DNA from: an uncultured Bacilli bacterium | GTDB lineage: Bacteria; Bacillota_I; Bacilli_A; RF39; UBA660 | Length of the DNA: 64,000 nt | Assembly (NCBI GenBank): GCA_934167935.1 | Contig: CAKPMH010000002.1 | Span: 1 to 64,000 of the forward strand | Direction of reading: 5' to 3' | Shown here: positions 1 to 7,946 of the stretch, piece by piece | Layout of the letters: each line of letters starts with the position of its first letter | Numbering within the stretch: position 1 is the stretch's first letter | Translations under genes and position numbers: made by a program | Notes under the pieces: model-generated | What the model saw: only the letters and a program-made list of their open reading frames with translations | Databases searched by the model: none | What the model was told of the DNA's origin: nothing

Positions 1-77
1 CCTCCTTTCGGAAGTGTATTATATCACTTTCTTTAAACTGCTTTTTTAATTGTGTCTACTCTAAGGGGTGCAGTTCA
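1..77 (-). mobile_element. Terminus of an IS3-family (IS150-like) insertion sequence, partial
   Basis: Read on the minus strand from 77, the sequence begins TGAACTGCACCCC then TTAGAGTAGACA (77-53). That is the form of the left inverted repeat of IS3/IS150-group elements of Gram-positives: TG at the tip, a CTGnnCCCC core and a closing GACA. Behind it come a good -10 (TATAAT, about 27-22) and a strong ribosome site (AAAGGAGG, at the left edge). Transcription therefore points out of the window, and orfA of the transposase should start just beyond position 1. The tip touches the stop codon of the serine hydrolase gene at 78. Family assignment rests on memory of the terminal repeat, because no transposase codon is visible. 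Confidence 0.6.
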
Positions 78-1556
78 CTATAGTTGCTTTATTTTTTCTT
101 TTTCTTCTAATTTAACATTATTAATTAAAGAATACATATCTTCTAGCATTTTATATTGAATTGTTAATTTTAAGGTTGGGTGAACTATAGTGGCATCTCT
201 ATCCCAAGTGAATCTAGATGCATCAATTTTTCTTTCACCATTTGAAAGTAATATTGTCCTTTTTCCATTATTATCTATTTCTATTTTATCTTGTTGAACT
301 GGATCTATAAAAGTCATTCTATTATGAGATCTATTAGATGCCATAAAGAAATATAATTCATTTATGGGATCTACAGTTAATTCTGTACCTGTCCATCCAG
401 CTGATGCGAATGATTTTCCACTCATTGCATGAAACAATTCTGAATTAGCTAAAATTGGATTTTTACTATAACACATCATACCTAAATATTGAATATATTT
501 TTGAATTCCATCTTCCATATATTTTTTACCTGTTCTATTTTTTGCCATCATTTCTATATAATTTTCATTTATAATTTTTCCATTAATTATACCTTTAGCT
601 AAATTAGTCATATCATTTACTGTAGAAAACATACCTGCATGTCCACTTAATATTCCATCTTTTTGTCCCATTATTTGTGCTTTAGGATCATATACTAATC
701 CTTTTTTAACATTTGTTGTGATAGCATAATTACCATCTTTATAATATTTACCATCAAAATTTGTTGAGGAAACTCTTTCTAACTTTGTTGTTGGAATTTT
801 TACATATGTATCTTTCATATTAACTTTTTTCAAAATATTTAAATCGACAAAATCATAATAATTCATTTTACTAGCACTTTCAATTACGTATTTTAATACC
901 ATTGCTCCCATGTCAGTATATGGTCTTTTATTTGAAGATTCTTTATCTATTTCTATATCAAATAATAATTGTTCTGCTTCTTCTTTTTTTGAAGCTTTAT
1001 CAATTCTTTTTTTTGTTTTTATTGGAATAGAAAATGTAATTAAATCATAAATAGTTACATTTTTTAAATTTTTAAATCTTGGATCATATTTTACTATTTT
1101 ATCATTTAAATTAATAGTACCATCTTGAACTAATTTTAATATACTTAAACTTGTGAATATTTTAGTAATAGATGCTAAATCAAAAATTGTGTCGTAAGTC
1201 ATTTTTTCTATTGCTTCTATAATTTTTCCATCTTTATTTAAAGAAACTTCTTGTCTATTACCAACAACAATAGTTTCTTTATAATTTCTTGTACCATAAC
1301 TAAATACCATTCCAGGAACTATTTGTTTTTTATATATAAAATCAATTAAATTTTTTTGTATATCAGATTTTTCATATAACATATTTCTAATCTCATCAAT
1401 TGAATAATCTTTGTTTTTTAAAGTTAATTCAATTACAGGTTTTAGTAGTTCAAAATAATCCTTTTTTGTATATAAACCTTGTTGTTCTTTAGCAGCGCCT
1501 ATATTTTGTTTTTCATATAAATCATTTACATAATCCATCAAATATCCTTCCAACAT
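78..1556 (-). CDS. Serine beta-lactamase/esterase-family hydrolase (class C-like)
   Basis: This is a 492-residue protein of the beta-lactamase-related serine hydrolase family (Pfam Beta-lactamase; includes esterases, D-aminopeptidases and class C enzymes). The nucleophile motif is S129-I-T-K132 in DLASITK. The second motif reads Y-T-D rather than Y-x-N near residue 214, and a glycine-rich SGHAGMFS segment lies near residue 300. No signal peptide or membrane segment is seen, so it is probably cytoplasmic. About 90 residues precede the catalytic domain. An ATG six codons downstream (1538) has a better-spaced GGAAGGA and is an alternative start. A consensus promoter lies upstream at 1595-1623. 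The stop codon abuts an IS terminus, so the native C-terminus may have been changed by insertion. The substrate is unknown. Confidence 0.85.
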   Translation of the reverse strand: MLEGYLMDYVNDLYEKQNIGAAKEQQGLYTKKDYFELLKPVIELTLKNKDYSIDEIRNMLYEKSDIQKNLIDFIYKKQIVPGMVFSYGTRNYKETIVVGNRQEVSLNKDGKIIEAIEKMTYDTIFDLASITKIFTSLSILKLVQDGTINLNDKIVKYDPRFKNLKNVTIYDLITFSIPIKTKKRIDKASKKEEAEQLLFDIEIDKESSNKRPYTDMGAMVLKYVIESASKMNYYDFVDLNILKKVNMKDTYVKIPTTKLERVSSTNFDGKYYKDGNYAITTNVKKGLVYDPKAQIMGQKDGILSGHAGMFSTVNDMTNLAKGIINGKIINENYIEMMAKNRTGKKYMEDGIQKYIQYLGMMCYSKNPILANSELFHAMSGKSFASAGWTGTELTVDPINELYFFMASNRSHNRMTFIDPVQQDKIEIDNNGKRTILLSNGERKIDASRFTWDRDATIVHPTLKLTIQYKMLEDMYSLINNVKLEEKEKIKQL

Positions 1557-1594
1557 ATTTCCACATCCTTTAAATAACTTAAAAATTCTTGTTT

Positions 1595-1623
1595 ATTATA
1601 GTTTTTTTTCTATTGTTTGTCAA
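1595..1623 (-). promoter_or_regulatory. Sigma-70/SigA promoter of the serine hydrolase gene
   Basis: On the minus strand TTGACA (1623-1618) and TATAAT (1600-1595) are separated by exactly 17 bases. Both hexamers match the consensus perfectly. The ATG is about 40 bases downstream. Confidence 0.8.
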
Positions 1624-1679
1624 ATTACTTGCTATAAGAAAAAGATAAAACTTTTTGTTTACCTTTTTTATATAATTCT

Positions 1680-1815
1680 TAATAAACTACCACAAGCTAT
1701 TGAAATTTGATGAATGTCATTAATACTTTCATTGGATAAATAATTGTTCTAATTTACTTATGCTATTAGATAATAAGCAGTATGTTATACCATCAAGTTG
1801 TACAGTTAATTTTAT
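1680..1815 (-). pseudogene. Possible short decayed coding remnant
   Basis: The 1557-1915 gap holds no intact gene. On the minus strand one frame from about 1815 reads as a plausible protein (KLTVQLDGITYCLLSNS, then KLEQLFIQ) until a stop. A shift of one base continues as NESINDIHQISIACGSLL to a stop near 1675. This looks like a small frameshifted gene, but the pieces are too short to identify and the composition is too AT-rich for certainty. Confidence 0.25.
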
Positions 1816-1863
1816 AATAATATATTATATATAAATAATGTGTACACTAATAATCTAGATATT

Positions 1864-1884
1864 TAATTTCTACTTAATGTAGAT
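1864..1884 (+). repeat. Solitary Cas12a (type V-A) direct-repeat-like hairpin
   Basis: The 3' half of the Cas12a crRNA repeat is strongly conserved: AATTTCTAC, a 4-5 nt loop, then GTAGAT. Exactly this occurs here, with TAATTTCTAC (1864-1873), loop TTAAT (1874-1878) and GTAGAT (1879-1884). The 5-bp UCUAC/GUAGA stem and 5-nt loop have the same geometry as the Lachnospiraceae repeat. The 15 bases upstream (1849-1863) resemble the 5' half of full repeats only loosely. No second copy, spacer array or cas gene is seen in the window. It has no U-run on either strand, so it is not an ordinary terminator. Confidence 0.5.
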
Positions 1885-1915
1885 AAAATTTAATTATTTA
1901 AATTTATTAACAATA

Positions 1916-2530
1916 TTATGATAATGCTAATTTTTTTATATTTTGTTTTAAGTAAGTATTTTTGTACCATTCAGCAAATAACACAGTTGCTGATGTATGA
2001 CCATCATTTCTACTTTTTCTTTCTTCATCAGACATTTCTGCTAGAGTTTTATCACAATTGTTTGGTATAAATACATACCAGAGATTTGATTTTGCTCTTT
2101 TAATTGAATCACCTTTTTTACTAAACGCTAATGTTCCACTGCTTATTCCATAAAATGTATAAAACTCATTACCATCGTAAAAGGTTAGGCAATCAACAAA
2201 TCTACATGTTCTATTACTTTGATTTTTCATCGTTTCAAGTAATCCATCTATATCTGAACTAATTCCACTTCTTTTAACAAATGCTCCAGGATATCCTGGA
2301 TTATTAGGATAGTTATCTATATAAAATCCTGTATCGGCTACAAAACAAGGTGTTTTTAAAATATTATATGCATCTAATGCTTTTTTTCTTGAAATTTTTT
2401 CAATATCATTTATTTCCATTTCCTTAAAGTCATATTTATAAAAATCAATTCCTATATTTTGTTCTTCAAAATGTTCTTTAACTGAAACATATTTACCATA
2501 ATTTCCAGTTACATAAATTATATTTTTCAT
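1916..2530 (-). CDS. Divergent HAM1/RdgB/ITPase-family nucleotide pyrophosphatase
   Basis: The 204-residue protein has the start of the inosine-triphosphatase fold: T-G-N-x-x-K near residue 8 (VTGNYGKY), then VADTGFYID near residue 64 in place of ADDSGL or EDTSL. A PGYPGAF loop and NCDKTLAEMSDEER match the NKTLAEM..EEK block of the eukaryotic/archaeal ITPA type. Family members hydrolyse non-canonical purine NTPs (ITP, XTP, dITP) to monophosphates. The usual end motif SHRGxA is degenerate here (RNDGHTSA), and GWDPIF has become LWYVFIP, so specificity may have changed. It is the last gene of a three-gene operon: its ATG is 1 nt beyond the stop of the SIS gene, and its AGGAGA ribosome site lies in that gene's last codons. 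Confidence 0.7.
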   Translation of the reverse strand: MKNIIYVTGNYGKYVSVKEHFEEQNIGIDFYKYDFKEMEINDIEKISRKKALDAYNILKTPCFVADTGFYIDNYPNNPGYPGAFVKRSGISSDIDGLLETMKNQSNRTCRFVDCLTFYDGNEFYTFYGISSGTLAFSKKGDSIKRAKSNLWYVFIPNNCDKTLAEMSDEERKSRNDGHTSATVLFAEWYKNTYLKQNIKKLALS

Positions 2531-2531
2531 T

Positions 2532-3572
2532 TTACATATCTCCTCTAAAATTATATAGTTTTTTTACCAATTTTGGATTATATTCTGGTTGTGTTAAATC
2601 CATGTTCTTATCTTCAGCAATTTTCTTTGATAAAAAATACATTTGTAATATTAAATAATATTCTTTCCAAAATATGTTATCATTTAAGTCACTTGTATCA
2701 AAGACAGAAATATTTGAATATTCACTATTGATAGCATCTATTAATAAACTATCTAATTCTTTTAATCCATGTGATAGATATATTATTCTACTATTTGGGT
2801 ATTGAAATAACAAGTTACTTCTTCCATGACAATATGATCCTTTATCATGAATTACTGATGATGTTAACCCAGCTTCTGTTAAATTAGATTCTAACACACT
2901 TGCAGAAGATTTTGTTTCATATCCACTTATTATTTGAATTAGTGATGTATCTTTAAAATTAACATTCAATCTATCTATTTTCTCACTACCTCTTAATAAC
3001 AGTTCTTTTATTTTATCATTCATTTTTTTTATTTCACTTGAGTCTAATTCAAGATTTAATGAAGTAGTAGAATCAAGAAGTAATGATATTGGACCTAAAC
3101 TAGCAGCTAATGATATAAAACTTTTCTCTTTATCATATAGTTCGTTTCCCCAAGATATTATTTCATAATCTGATTCTTTCATTTTTTCTGTAAGTAAATA
3201 TTTATTACCTTTAAAATCTAATAGTGCCTCATTAATTCCATTTGTTTTTCCACTTGCAGAAATAACTATTAAATTAGAAAACATTTTTCTATTTACTTTA
3301 TAAAAGTAATCTCTTGGTTCAATTACCTCACAAATTATTCCTTTTAATCCTAATCTCTCAATAATTAATTGTAAATAATATGCAATAACTTTAGAGCCAC
3401 CAGTTGCCATAATTAATGTTGGTTCATTATCTATAGTTAATTCATATAGCATTTCTCTTATATCATTGTATTTACCTAAATATGGATCATTAACCTGCAT
3501 TATTCTTTCTCCTAATTTAGAAAAATTTAATTCTGTAGGTTCAGTATATGTATGCTTAATCATTATAAACAC
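2532..3572 (-). CDS. SIS-domain (phosphosugar isomerase-like) protein
   Basis: The 346-residue soluble protein is built like a tandem SIS-domain protein such as the isomerase half of GlmS. A first phosphosugar-binding loop is near residue 56 (ATGGSKVIAYYLQ), with an S-A-S-G-K-T-N-G turn near 105 (VISASGKTNGINEAL). The second half has ESNLTEAG and KGSYCHGRSN near 230-250, like the glutamate and substrate-loop region of GlmS-type proteins. It lacks a glutaminase domain. The ATG in FIM-IKHTY (codon 4) is an alternative start. It lies between a WYL regulator and a HAM1-like phosphatase, which suggests metabolism or surveillance of a phosphorylated sugar or nucleotide, but the substrate cannot be read from sequence. 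Confidence 0.6.
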   Translation of the reverse strand: MFIMIKHTYTEPTELNFSKLGERIMQVNDPYLGKYNDIREMLYELTIDNEPTLIMATGGSKVIAYYLQLIIERLGLKGIICEVIEPRDYFYKVNRKMFSNLIVISASGKTNGINEALLDFKGNKYLLTEKMKESDYEIISWGNELYDKEKSFISLAASLGPISLLLDSTTSLNLELDSSEIKKMNDKIKELLLRGSEKIDRLNVNFKDTSLIQIISGYETKSSASVLESNLTEAGLTSSVIHDKGSYCHGRSNLLFQYPNSRIIYLSHGLKELDSLLIDAINSEYSNISVFDTSDLNDNIFWKEYYLILQMYFLSKKIAEDKNMDLTQPEYNPKLVKKLYNFRGDM

Positions 3573-3620
3573 CTCTTTCTTTCTAATTACATATTAGCAA
3601 AAGAAGAGGTAATATATATG

Positions 3621-4100
3621 TCAGTTATAAAATTTTTCTAATAATTTTATTTTTTTTATACGGTTGATATAAAAATGTCTTATTTCCTGTTTTTTCTCAC
3701 AGTATGCTGCAACTCCCCATTCTGATCCAAGTAGTATTAAATCGTAAGGATGAATTATTCTCGTAGACATTTCTTTTTTATCTTTAGAATAGTATTCTAT
3801 ATAACACTTTCTTTTTTCTTTAATTGCTTTATTAACTAAATTATAAAATTCCTTATTTTTTATATTAATAGTATTCGGAGTAATAAATCTTTTTGGAACA
3901 TTTATATTTTGATTTAAAACATATCCACCATATGGTCCTTTAATTGTATCTACATAAATACCTGCTTTTTCTATCTCATCTTTATATACTCTAATCATTC
4001 TAGGAGTTACTTCTAATTTTTGAGACAATTCAGAAATACTATATTTTCTTCCTGTACTTAAGTATTCAATCATTGTAAGTACATTACTAACTTTAGACAT
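3621..4100 (-). CDS. HTH-WYL transcriptional regulator (short form)
   Basis: The 159-residue protein has an N-terminal winged HTH (residues 1-60; ISELSQKLEVTPRMIRVYKDEIEKAG) and a WYL domain (about 85-155; EWGVAAYCEKKQEIRHFYINRIKKI). WYL proteins bind DNA and sense ligands, often oligonucleotides, and commonly control defence or stress loci. Typical members exceed 300 residues and carry a C-terminal WCX extension, which this one lacks. The Y-L part of the WYL signature is G-V here. It is the first gene of the operon with the SIS and HAM1-like genes and probably regulates it. No clear -35/-10 is seen upstream. Confidence 0.75.
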   Translation of the reverse strand: MSKVSNVLTMIEYLSTGRKYSISELSQKLEVTPRMIRVYKDEIEKAGIYVDTIKGPYGGYVLNQNINVPKRFITPNTINIKNKEFYNLVNKAIKEKRKCYIEYYSKDKKEMSTRIIHPYDLILLGSEWGVAAYCEKKQEIRHFYINRIKKIKLLEKFYN

Positions 4101-4483
4101 TATATCACCACCAATATATCAACTATTATATCACAAAATTTAATTTCTAATAAAAATACACAATAAAAGTCAGTAAAATTTACTGACTTATTTTCGTATA
4201 CATAATTTTTAACATTGTGTGTAGACTTTAGAGTTTTAACTATTTAAACTAACAAAACCCTATAAAATAAGTTATTTACCACAACATTGTTTATATTTCT
4301 TACCTGAGACGCAAGGCCTTTTGTATTGGGGATTTTGGCAGTTTTTAGGAGTATTTGACTCGTTAATTCAGCACTTGGTTGCACCCCAGAGCACTCCGTA
4401 GCACTCGGCAAACCTAGCATAACTTATCTAAAAACATATCTAAAAAATAACGGATTTGAATAAATTACAATTTCTAAGTAATT
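4101..4483. other. Gene-free interval with terminator and an orphan secA-tail copy
   Basis: This 383-bp gap separates the WYL operon from metG. It contains a near-perfect inverted repeat at about 4161-4182 (AAGTCAGTAAA / TTTACTGACTT) that can act as a terminator on either strand. It also contains the orphan SEC-C tail at 4272-4316 and a locally GC-richer stretch (about 4300-4420) with no open frame that I recognise. Confidence 0.5.
4272..4316 (-). repeat. Orphan copy of the secA 3' end (SEC-C tail plus stop), copy A
   Basis: Minus-strand translation into the stop reads PCVSGKKYKQCCGK*, almost the same as the end of SecA in this window (PCPCGSGKKYKQCCGK*). The DNA core CCACAACATTGTTTATA is identical to secA at 8035 onward. 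No start codon or open frame precedes it, so it is a fragment rather than a gene. Confidence 0.7.
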
Positions 4484-6115
4484 TTAATTTTTATTTAAAA
4501 GTTCTCTTTCTTGTTCAATTATTTTTTTATCATATCTTATAAATAATGGTGCTATTTCTTTTGATAATTCAACATTATCTAATTTTTGATAATACCAACT
4601 ATTTATAATACTATTTAGATACTCTTCAACTTTTTTAGTAGTTTCAAATAAATATGGTTTTAATAAATTGTTAATATTAAAAATTATATTACAACAATTA
4701 TATAAAATATCTTCACATTTACTTACATCTTCCTTAGCTAATTTCCAAGGTTCATTTTCATCAAAGTATTTATTTGAGTAATTTATAAAATCAAATATTT
4801 TAGCTAGACCATCTTTTGTATCTCCATTATCAATATCATTACCAACAGCAATATATAAATCTTTTAACTTAGCTTCAATTTTTGAATCAATATTACTACT
4901 ATTTAATTTACCATTAAATGATTTGTTAATGAATTGAAGAGTTCTATTAACAAAGTTACCCCATTTACCAAGTAACTCTCCATTAATAGAATTGATAAAA
5001 CCTTCATAAGTGAAATTGAAATCTCTTGTTTCAGGATTATTAATACTAAAATAATATCTAATAGCATCTACTGGATAATTATCTAATAAATGTCTTAATG
5101 TAATATAGTTACCTTTACTCTTGGATAATTTTTCTCCTTCAATAGTTATATATTCATCTGACACTATTTTATCAGGCAATCTATAATTATCATTGGTTGC
5201 TAGTAATAATGATGGAAATATAACTGTATGAAATGGAATATTATCTTTTGCATGAACTAAATATATTTTGCTATCATTCCCTTTCCAAAAGTCTTTCCAA
5301 TTTAATTTGTTTTCTTCAGCATATTTTTTACTAGCAGTTACATATCCCCATACATTTTCAAACCAACCATATAGCTTTTTATCTTTAAATCCATCTATTG
5401 GAATATCAATACCATAGTTTAAAGTACGAGATGCACATCTATCAGGTATTCCTTCTTTAAGATATCTTTCAGTAAAATTAACAGCATTTTCTCTCCAATC
5501 ATTTCTTTTAGAATCTAATAATTCTTTTATATTGTCTTGAAAGATTGAAAGTTTAAAATACAAATTTCTATTTTTCTTATATGATGCCTTATTACCACAT
5601 ATAGCACATTTAGTTTCTTTTACTTCATCGATTGTAAGTAAACTTCCACATTTTTCACATTCATCACCTTTTATTTCAGATCCACATTTAGGACAAATAC
5701 CAATAATGTAACGATCTGCTAAAAATAATTTGCAGTGATCACAATATAATTGTTCTTCCTCCTTTTCTTCTAAATAACCATTGTTGTAGTATTTAACAAA
5801 TTGTTCCTGAACAAACTCTTTATGATAAGGATCATCTGTTCTATTGTATAAGTCAAAACTTATACCAAAGTCTTTAAAATCTTTAGAAAATGAAACATGG
5901 CAATCATCTACTATTTCTTTTGGACTTTTATTTTCTTGTAATGCTTTTACCTCAGTTGGTGTTCCATGACAATCAGTACCAGATACTAATATAACTTTAT
6001 CTCCTTTAAGTCTATGGTATCTAGCTATAACATCTCCAGGCAAACTACTTGCTGCATGACCTATATGGAGTTCTCCATTAGCAAAAGGCCAACTAATTCC
6101 AATTATAATATTCAT
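4484..6115 (-). CDS. metG: Methionyl-tRNA synthetase
   Basis: This class I synthetase of 543 residues charges tRNA-Met. The HIGH signature is HIGH at 17-20, and the KMSKS loop reads EKLSKSKGN near residue 335. Between them lie four Cys pairs (CDHC, CPKC, CEKC, CAIC, about 125-172) forming the two zinc knuckles of the CP domain. The SGTDCHGTPT and WFENVWGYV blocks are typical of the archaeal-like MetRS type, of which some bacteria carry a second, antibiotic-tolerant copy. The C-terminal tRNA-binding appendix (Trbp111-like) is absent. The gene is preceded by a T-box leader and is bracketed by orphan SEC-C tails (4272 and 6643). It may therefore be an inserted or second copy, although it could equally be the only one. 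Confidence 0.93.
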   Translation of the reverse strand: MNIIIGISWPFANGELHIGHAASSLPGDVIARYHRLKGDKVILVSGTDCHGTPTEVKALQENKSPKEIVDDCHVSFSKDFKDFGISFDLYNRTDDPYHKEFVQEQFVKYYNNGYLEEKEEEQLYCDHCKLFLADRYIIGICPKCGSEIKGDECEKCGSLLTIDEVKETKCAICGNKASYKKNRNLYFKLSIFQDNIKELLDSKRNDWRENAVNFTERYLKEGIPDRCASRTLNYGIDIPIDGFKDKKLYGWFENVWGYVTASKKYAEENKLNWKDFWKGNDSKIYLVHAKDNIPFHTVIFPSLLLATNDNYRLPDKIVSDEYITIEGEKLSKSKGNYITLRHLLDNYPVDAIRYYFSINNPETRDFNFTYEGFINSINGELLGKWGNFVNRTLQFINKSFNGKLNSSNIDSKIEAKLKDLYIAVGNDIDNGDTKDGLAKIFDFINYSNKYFDENEPWKLAKEDVSKCEDILYNCCNIIFNINNLLKPYLFETTKKVEEYLNSIINSWYYQKLDNVELSKEIAPLFIRYDKKIIEQERELLNKN

Positions 6116-6137
6116 ATTATCTCCCTCTTTCTTTAAA

Positions 6138-6424
6138 TAAAAAAACTCTTAGAAACAATATTGTCCCTAAGAGGTGAATATATTCACGTTACCACTCTTA
6201 TTTATTAATACATTACTGCATTAAACTCACTAACCTACTTATGTCTTTTGCATAGTTATAGGTATCTGCTATAACGGGCATTACCGTAATGACCTACTAA
6301 GAGTCTTTCAGTCATTCGCCTTGAGGGCCATGTTCAAAAAATACTTACATCCTCTTTTTCACCTAACAGAGTTCTCTAAAATGCTTTATATTTTTTTACT
6401 CTTCCTCGCAATGGCTTTGTGAAT
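6138..6424 (-). promoter_or_regulatory. T-box riboswitch leader of metG
   Basis: The minus-strand leader ends with the T-box bulge region AAGAGTGGTAACGTG (about 6199-6185; consensus AGGGTGGnACCGCG). An antiterminator closes with CACCTCTTA, overlapping a terminator stem CTCTTAG / CTAAGAG (6173-6146) followed by seven U (6145-6138). Upstream, a long stem I region carries candidate specifier ATG triplets (GAACATGGCC and CGAATGACTG), which fits Met. Uncharged tRNA-Met would stabilise the antiterminator and switch metG on. The exact specifier was not resolved by folding. Confidence 0.85.
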
Positions 6425-6430
6425 GAGTAA

Positions 6431-6459
6431 ATTATAGCACTTTTCTTGTAATTTAGCAA
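6431..6459 (-). promoter_or_regulatory. Promoter of the T-box/metG transcript
   Basis: TTGCTA (6459-6454) and TATAAT (6436-6431) on the minus strand are separated by 17 bases. The T-box leader starts a few bases downstream. Confidence 0.7.
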
Positions 6460-6642
6460 ATTTCACAAAAAACTTATCTAATTTTATAAGCATTTTAACC
6501 TTATTTTATAAGGGATTAAAGCACTTTCAATACTTTGAAATACTTATCTAAAATTTTTAAGTTGTAATTTTTTACAATTTTCGAGCATTGTACAAAAATG
6601 GCGTAATCCCTTATATTACTTAGGTTTACGCCGATTTTACTA

Positions 6643-6690
6643 CTATTTTCCACAACATTGTTTATATTTTTTACCACTGCCACAAGTTCG
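6643..6690 (-). repeat. Orphan copy of the secA 3' end (SEC-C tail plus stop), copy B
   Basis: Minus strand reads ERTCGSGKKYKQCCGK* into the TAG at 6643-6645. The frame stays open upstream for about 30 further codons, back to an ATG near 6785, but no ribosome site precedes it and the extension is low-complexity. The core CCACAACATTGTTTATA is shared with copy A and secA. The surrounding 6440-6927 otherwise holds no gene that I can support. Confidence 0.65.
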
Positions 6691-6927
6691 TTCTTTTTCA
6701 GTATATATGATACTATGAAATATATATAGTATTATATATTTTTCAAGGAAAATGGATCTGGACGGTATTGGTATTATGTCATACATATAGTATATATAGA
6801 ACTATACAATTTTTAATTTTTGCACACAAATTGAACACATTGTTATCATCATATCATTCGCTCTCTAAATACATACTACCATTATGAAAAGCGCAATTAA
6901 TTTAACGACAATGTTGCTTCGATAAAA

Positions 6928-7503
6928 TTATTTGGTTTTTTTCGAAGATTTCTGTTTTATTAACTCACCCGCATAATTATAAATATTTAACGGCAAATTA
7001 TTTTTTTCACAAATTTCATATATTTTATCAACAAACAATTTGATTTCTTCATGCTGTAGTTGTTCTTGTGAAAATGGAAGTATCAATCCTTCTATATATT
7101 CTAAATCAATTTTATTAGATATCTGTACTTCACCTAAAGCAAGTCCTTTAGTTTGTTCTTTGGGAACAATTGGCACCTCTCTTGAAATAGCAAAGGCAAT
7201 ATAATTATAATTGAAGCAGGTATAATTTTCTTCATCTTTTTTATCAATACATTTCTTTATAAATCTATTTTCCGGATCAGATAACGATACTCTATTTTTG
7301 TGAATATCTTCATCATAATACATCCATTTTTTATCTTCCGGTATATCAAGTTTAAAAGAGGAATTTCCATATTCAAAGTTAATACCTTCTTTCTCAAGAA
7401 AGCCACGTGAACAAATTGCTTTACTTTTTAAAATGTTGATTAATCTTTCATAAGTTCTTTTATCATTAATATTACCAATTTGATGAATGTAATAATTTAT
7501 CAT
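6928..7503 (-). CDS. Unknown protein, possible cargo gene of a secA-tail island
   Basis: The 191-residue soluble protein is not recognised. It opens with IHQIGNINDKRTYERLINILKSKAICSR, contains an aromatic NYTCFNYNYIAFAISREVP block, and then LALGEVQISNKIDLEYIEGLILP. An early His followed by an ILKSK..SR segment, with EVQI and I-x-G-I/L-I-LP near the end, is loosely like ADP-ribosyltransferase-fold proteins (the DarT/polymorphic toxin style). I do not claim this. A GAAGG ribosome site sits 8 bases before the ATG. It lies alone between two orphan SEC-C tails, with long non-coding flanks, as expected of an inserted single-gene cassette. Confidence 0.75.
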   Translation of the reverse strand: MINYYIHQIGNINDKRTYERLINILKSKAICSRGFLEKEGINFEYGNSSFKLDIPEDKKWMYYDEDIHKNRVSLSDPENRFIKKCIDKKDEENYTCFNYNYIAFAISREVPIVPKEQTKGLALGEVQISNKIDLEYIEGLILPFSQEQLQHEEIKLFVDKIYEICEKNNLPLNIYNYAGELIKQKSSKKTK

Positions 7504-7686
7504 TTGTAAACCTTCTTTCTCAAATTACTTTATTTAACACAACAACCATTATATTTTTGAAGTAGTCAAAAATAGTCGCAAGTTTAATCTTTTACAATAT
7601 ACAATCAATTATATTACAATTTTTGCAAAATTTAAAATATTTAAGCAGCTATTATTTAAATGAAATATTGTTTTTTCATTTATGAG

Positions 7687-7728
7687 CACAAAATGTGCAC
7701 AAATGGTGTTATGTGCACAATTTTGTGA
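7687..7728. repeat. Imperfect inverted repeat (operator, terminator or recombination site)
   Basis: CACAAAATGTGCACA (7687-7701) is mirrored by TGTGCACAATTTTGTG (7712-7727) with about 10 bases between. A run of seven T follows on the plus strand (7730-7737), so it could end plus-strand transcription. Both arms contain the palindrome TGTGCACA, which is also operator-like. It lies about 180 bp upstream of the orphan gene. Confidence 0.5.
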
Positions 7729-7772
7729 CTTTTTTTGACTATTGTCAAACTCACAATTACTTATAAAACAAG

Positions 7773-7832
7773 CTATTTTCCACAACAATTCTTATATTTC
7801 TTACCACTTCCACATGTTCCAACTTTGACCAT
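7773..7832 (-). repeat. Orphan copy of the secA 3' end (SEC-C tail plus stop), copy C, as a 19-codon mini-ORF
   Basis: An ATG at 7832 preceded by AAGGAAA opens a frame reading MVKVGTCGSGKKYKNCCGK* to the TAG at 7773. This is the SEC-C zinc motif alone. It could be translated as a micro-peptide, but the two sister copies lack start signals, so a fragment left by recombination is the simpler reading. Confidence 0.5.
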
Positions 7833-7946
7833 ATTTTCCTTATATATGGTACAAATAGTATTATGTGTTTTTCTCTTATTTTACGGGTATTTAGTACATT
7901 ATATTATTAGTATTATCTATATTATAAATATTACTAATTTTATATG

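Noticed and set aside
1849..1960. CRISPR array
   Set aside because: Only one repeat unit is present, with no periodic copies on either side, so it is reported as a solitary repeat.
7773..7832. Functional 19-residue zinc micro-protein
   Set aside because: It has a ribosome site, but two sister copies without start signals and the match to the secA tail make a recombination remnant more likely.
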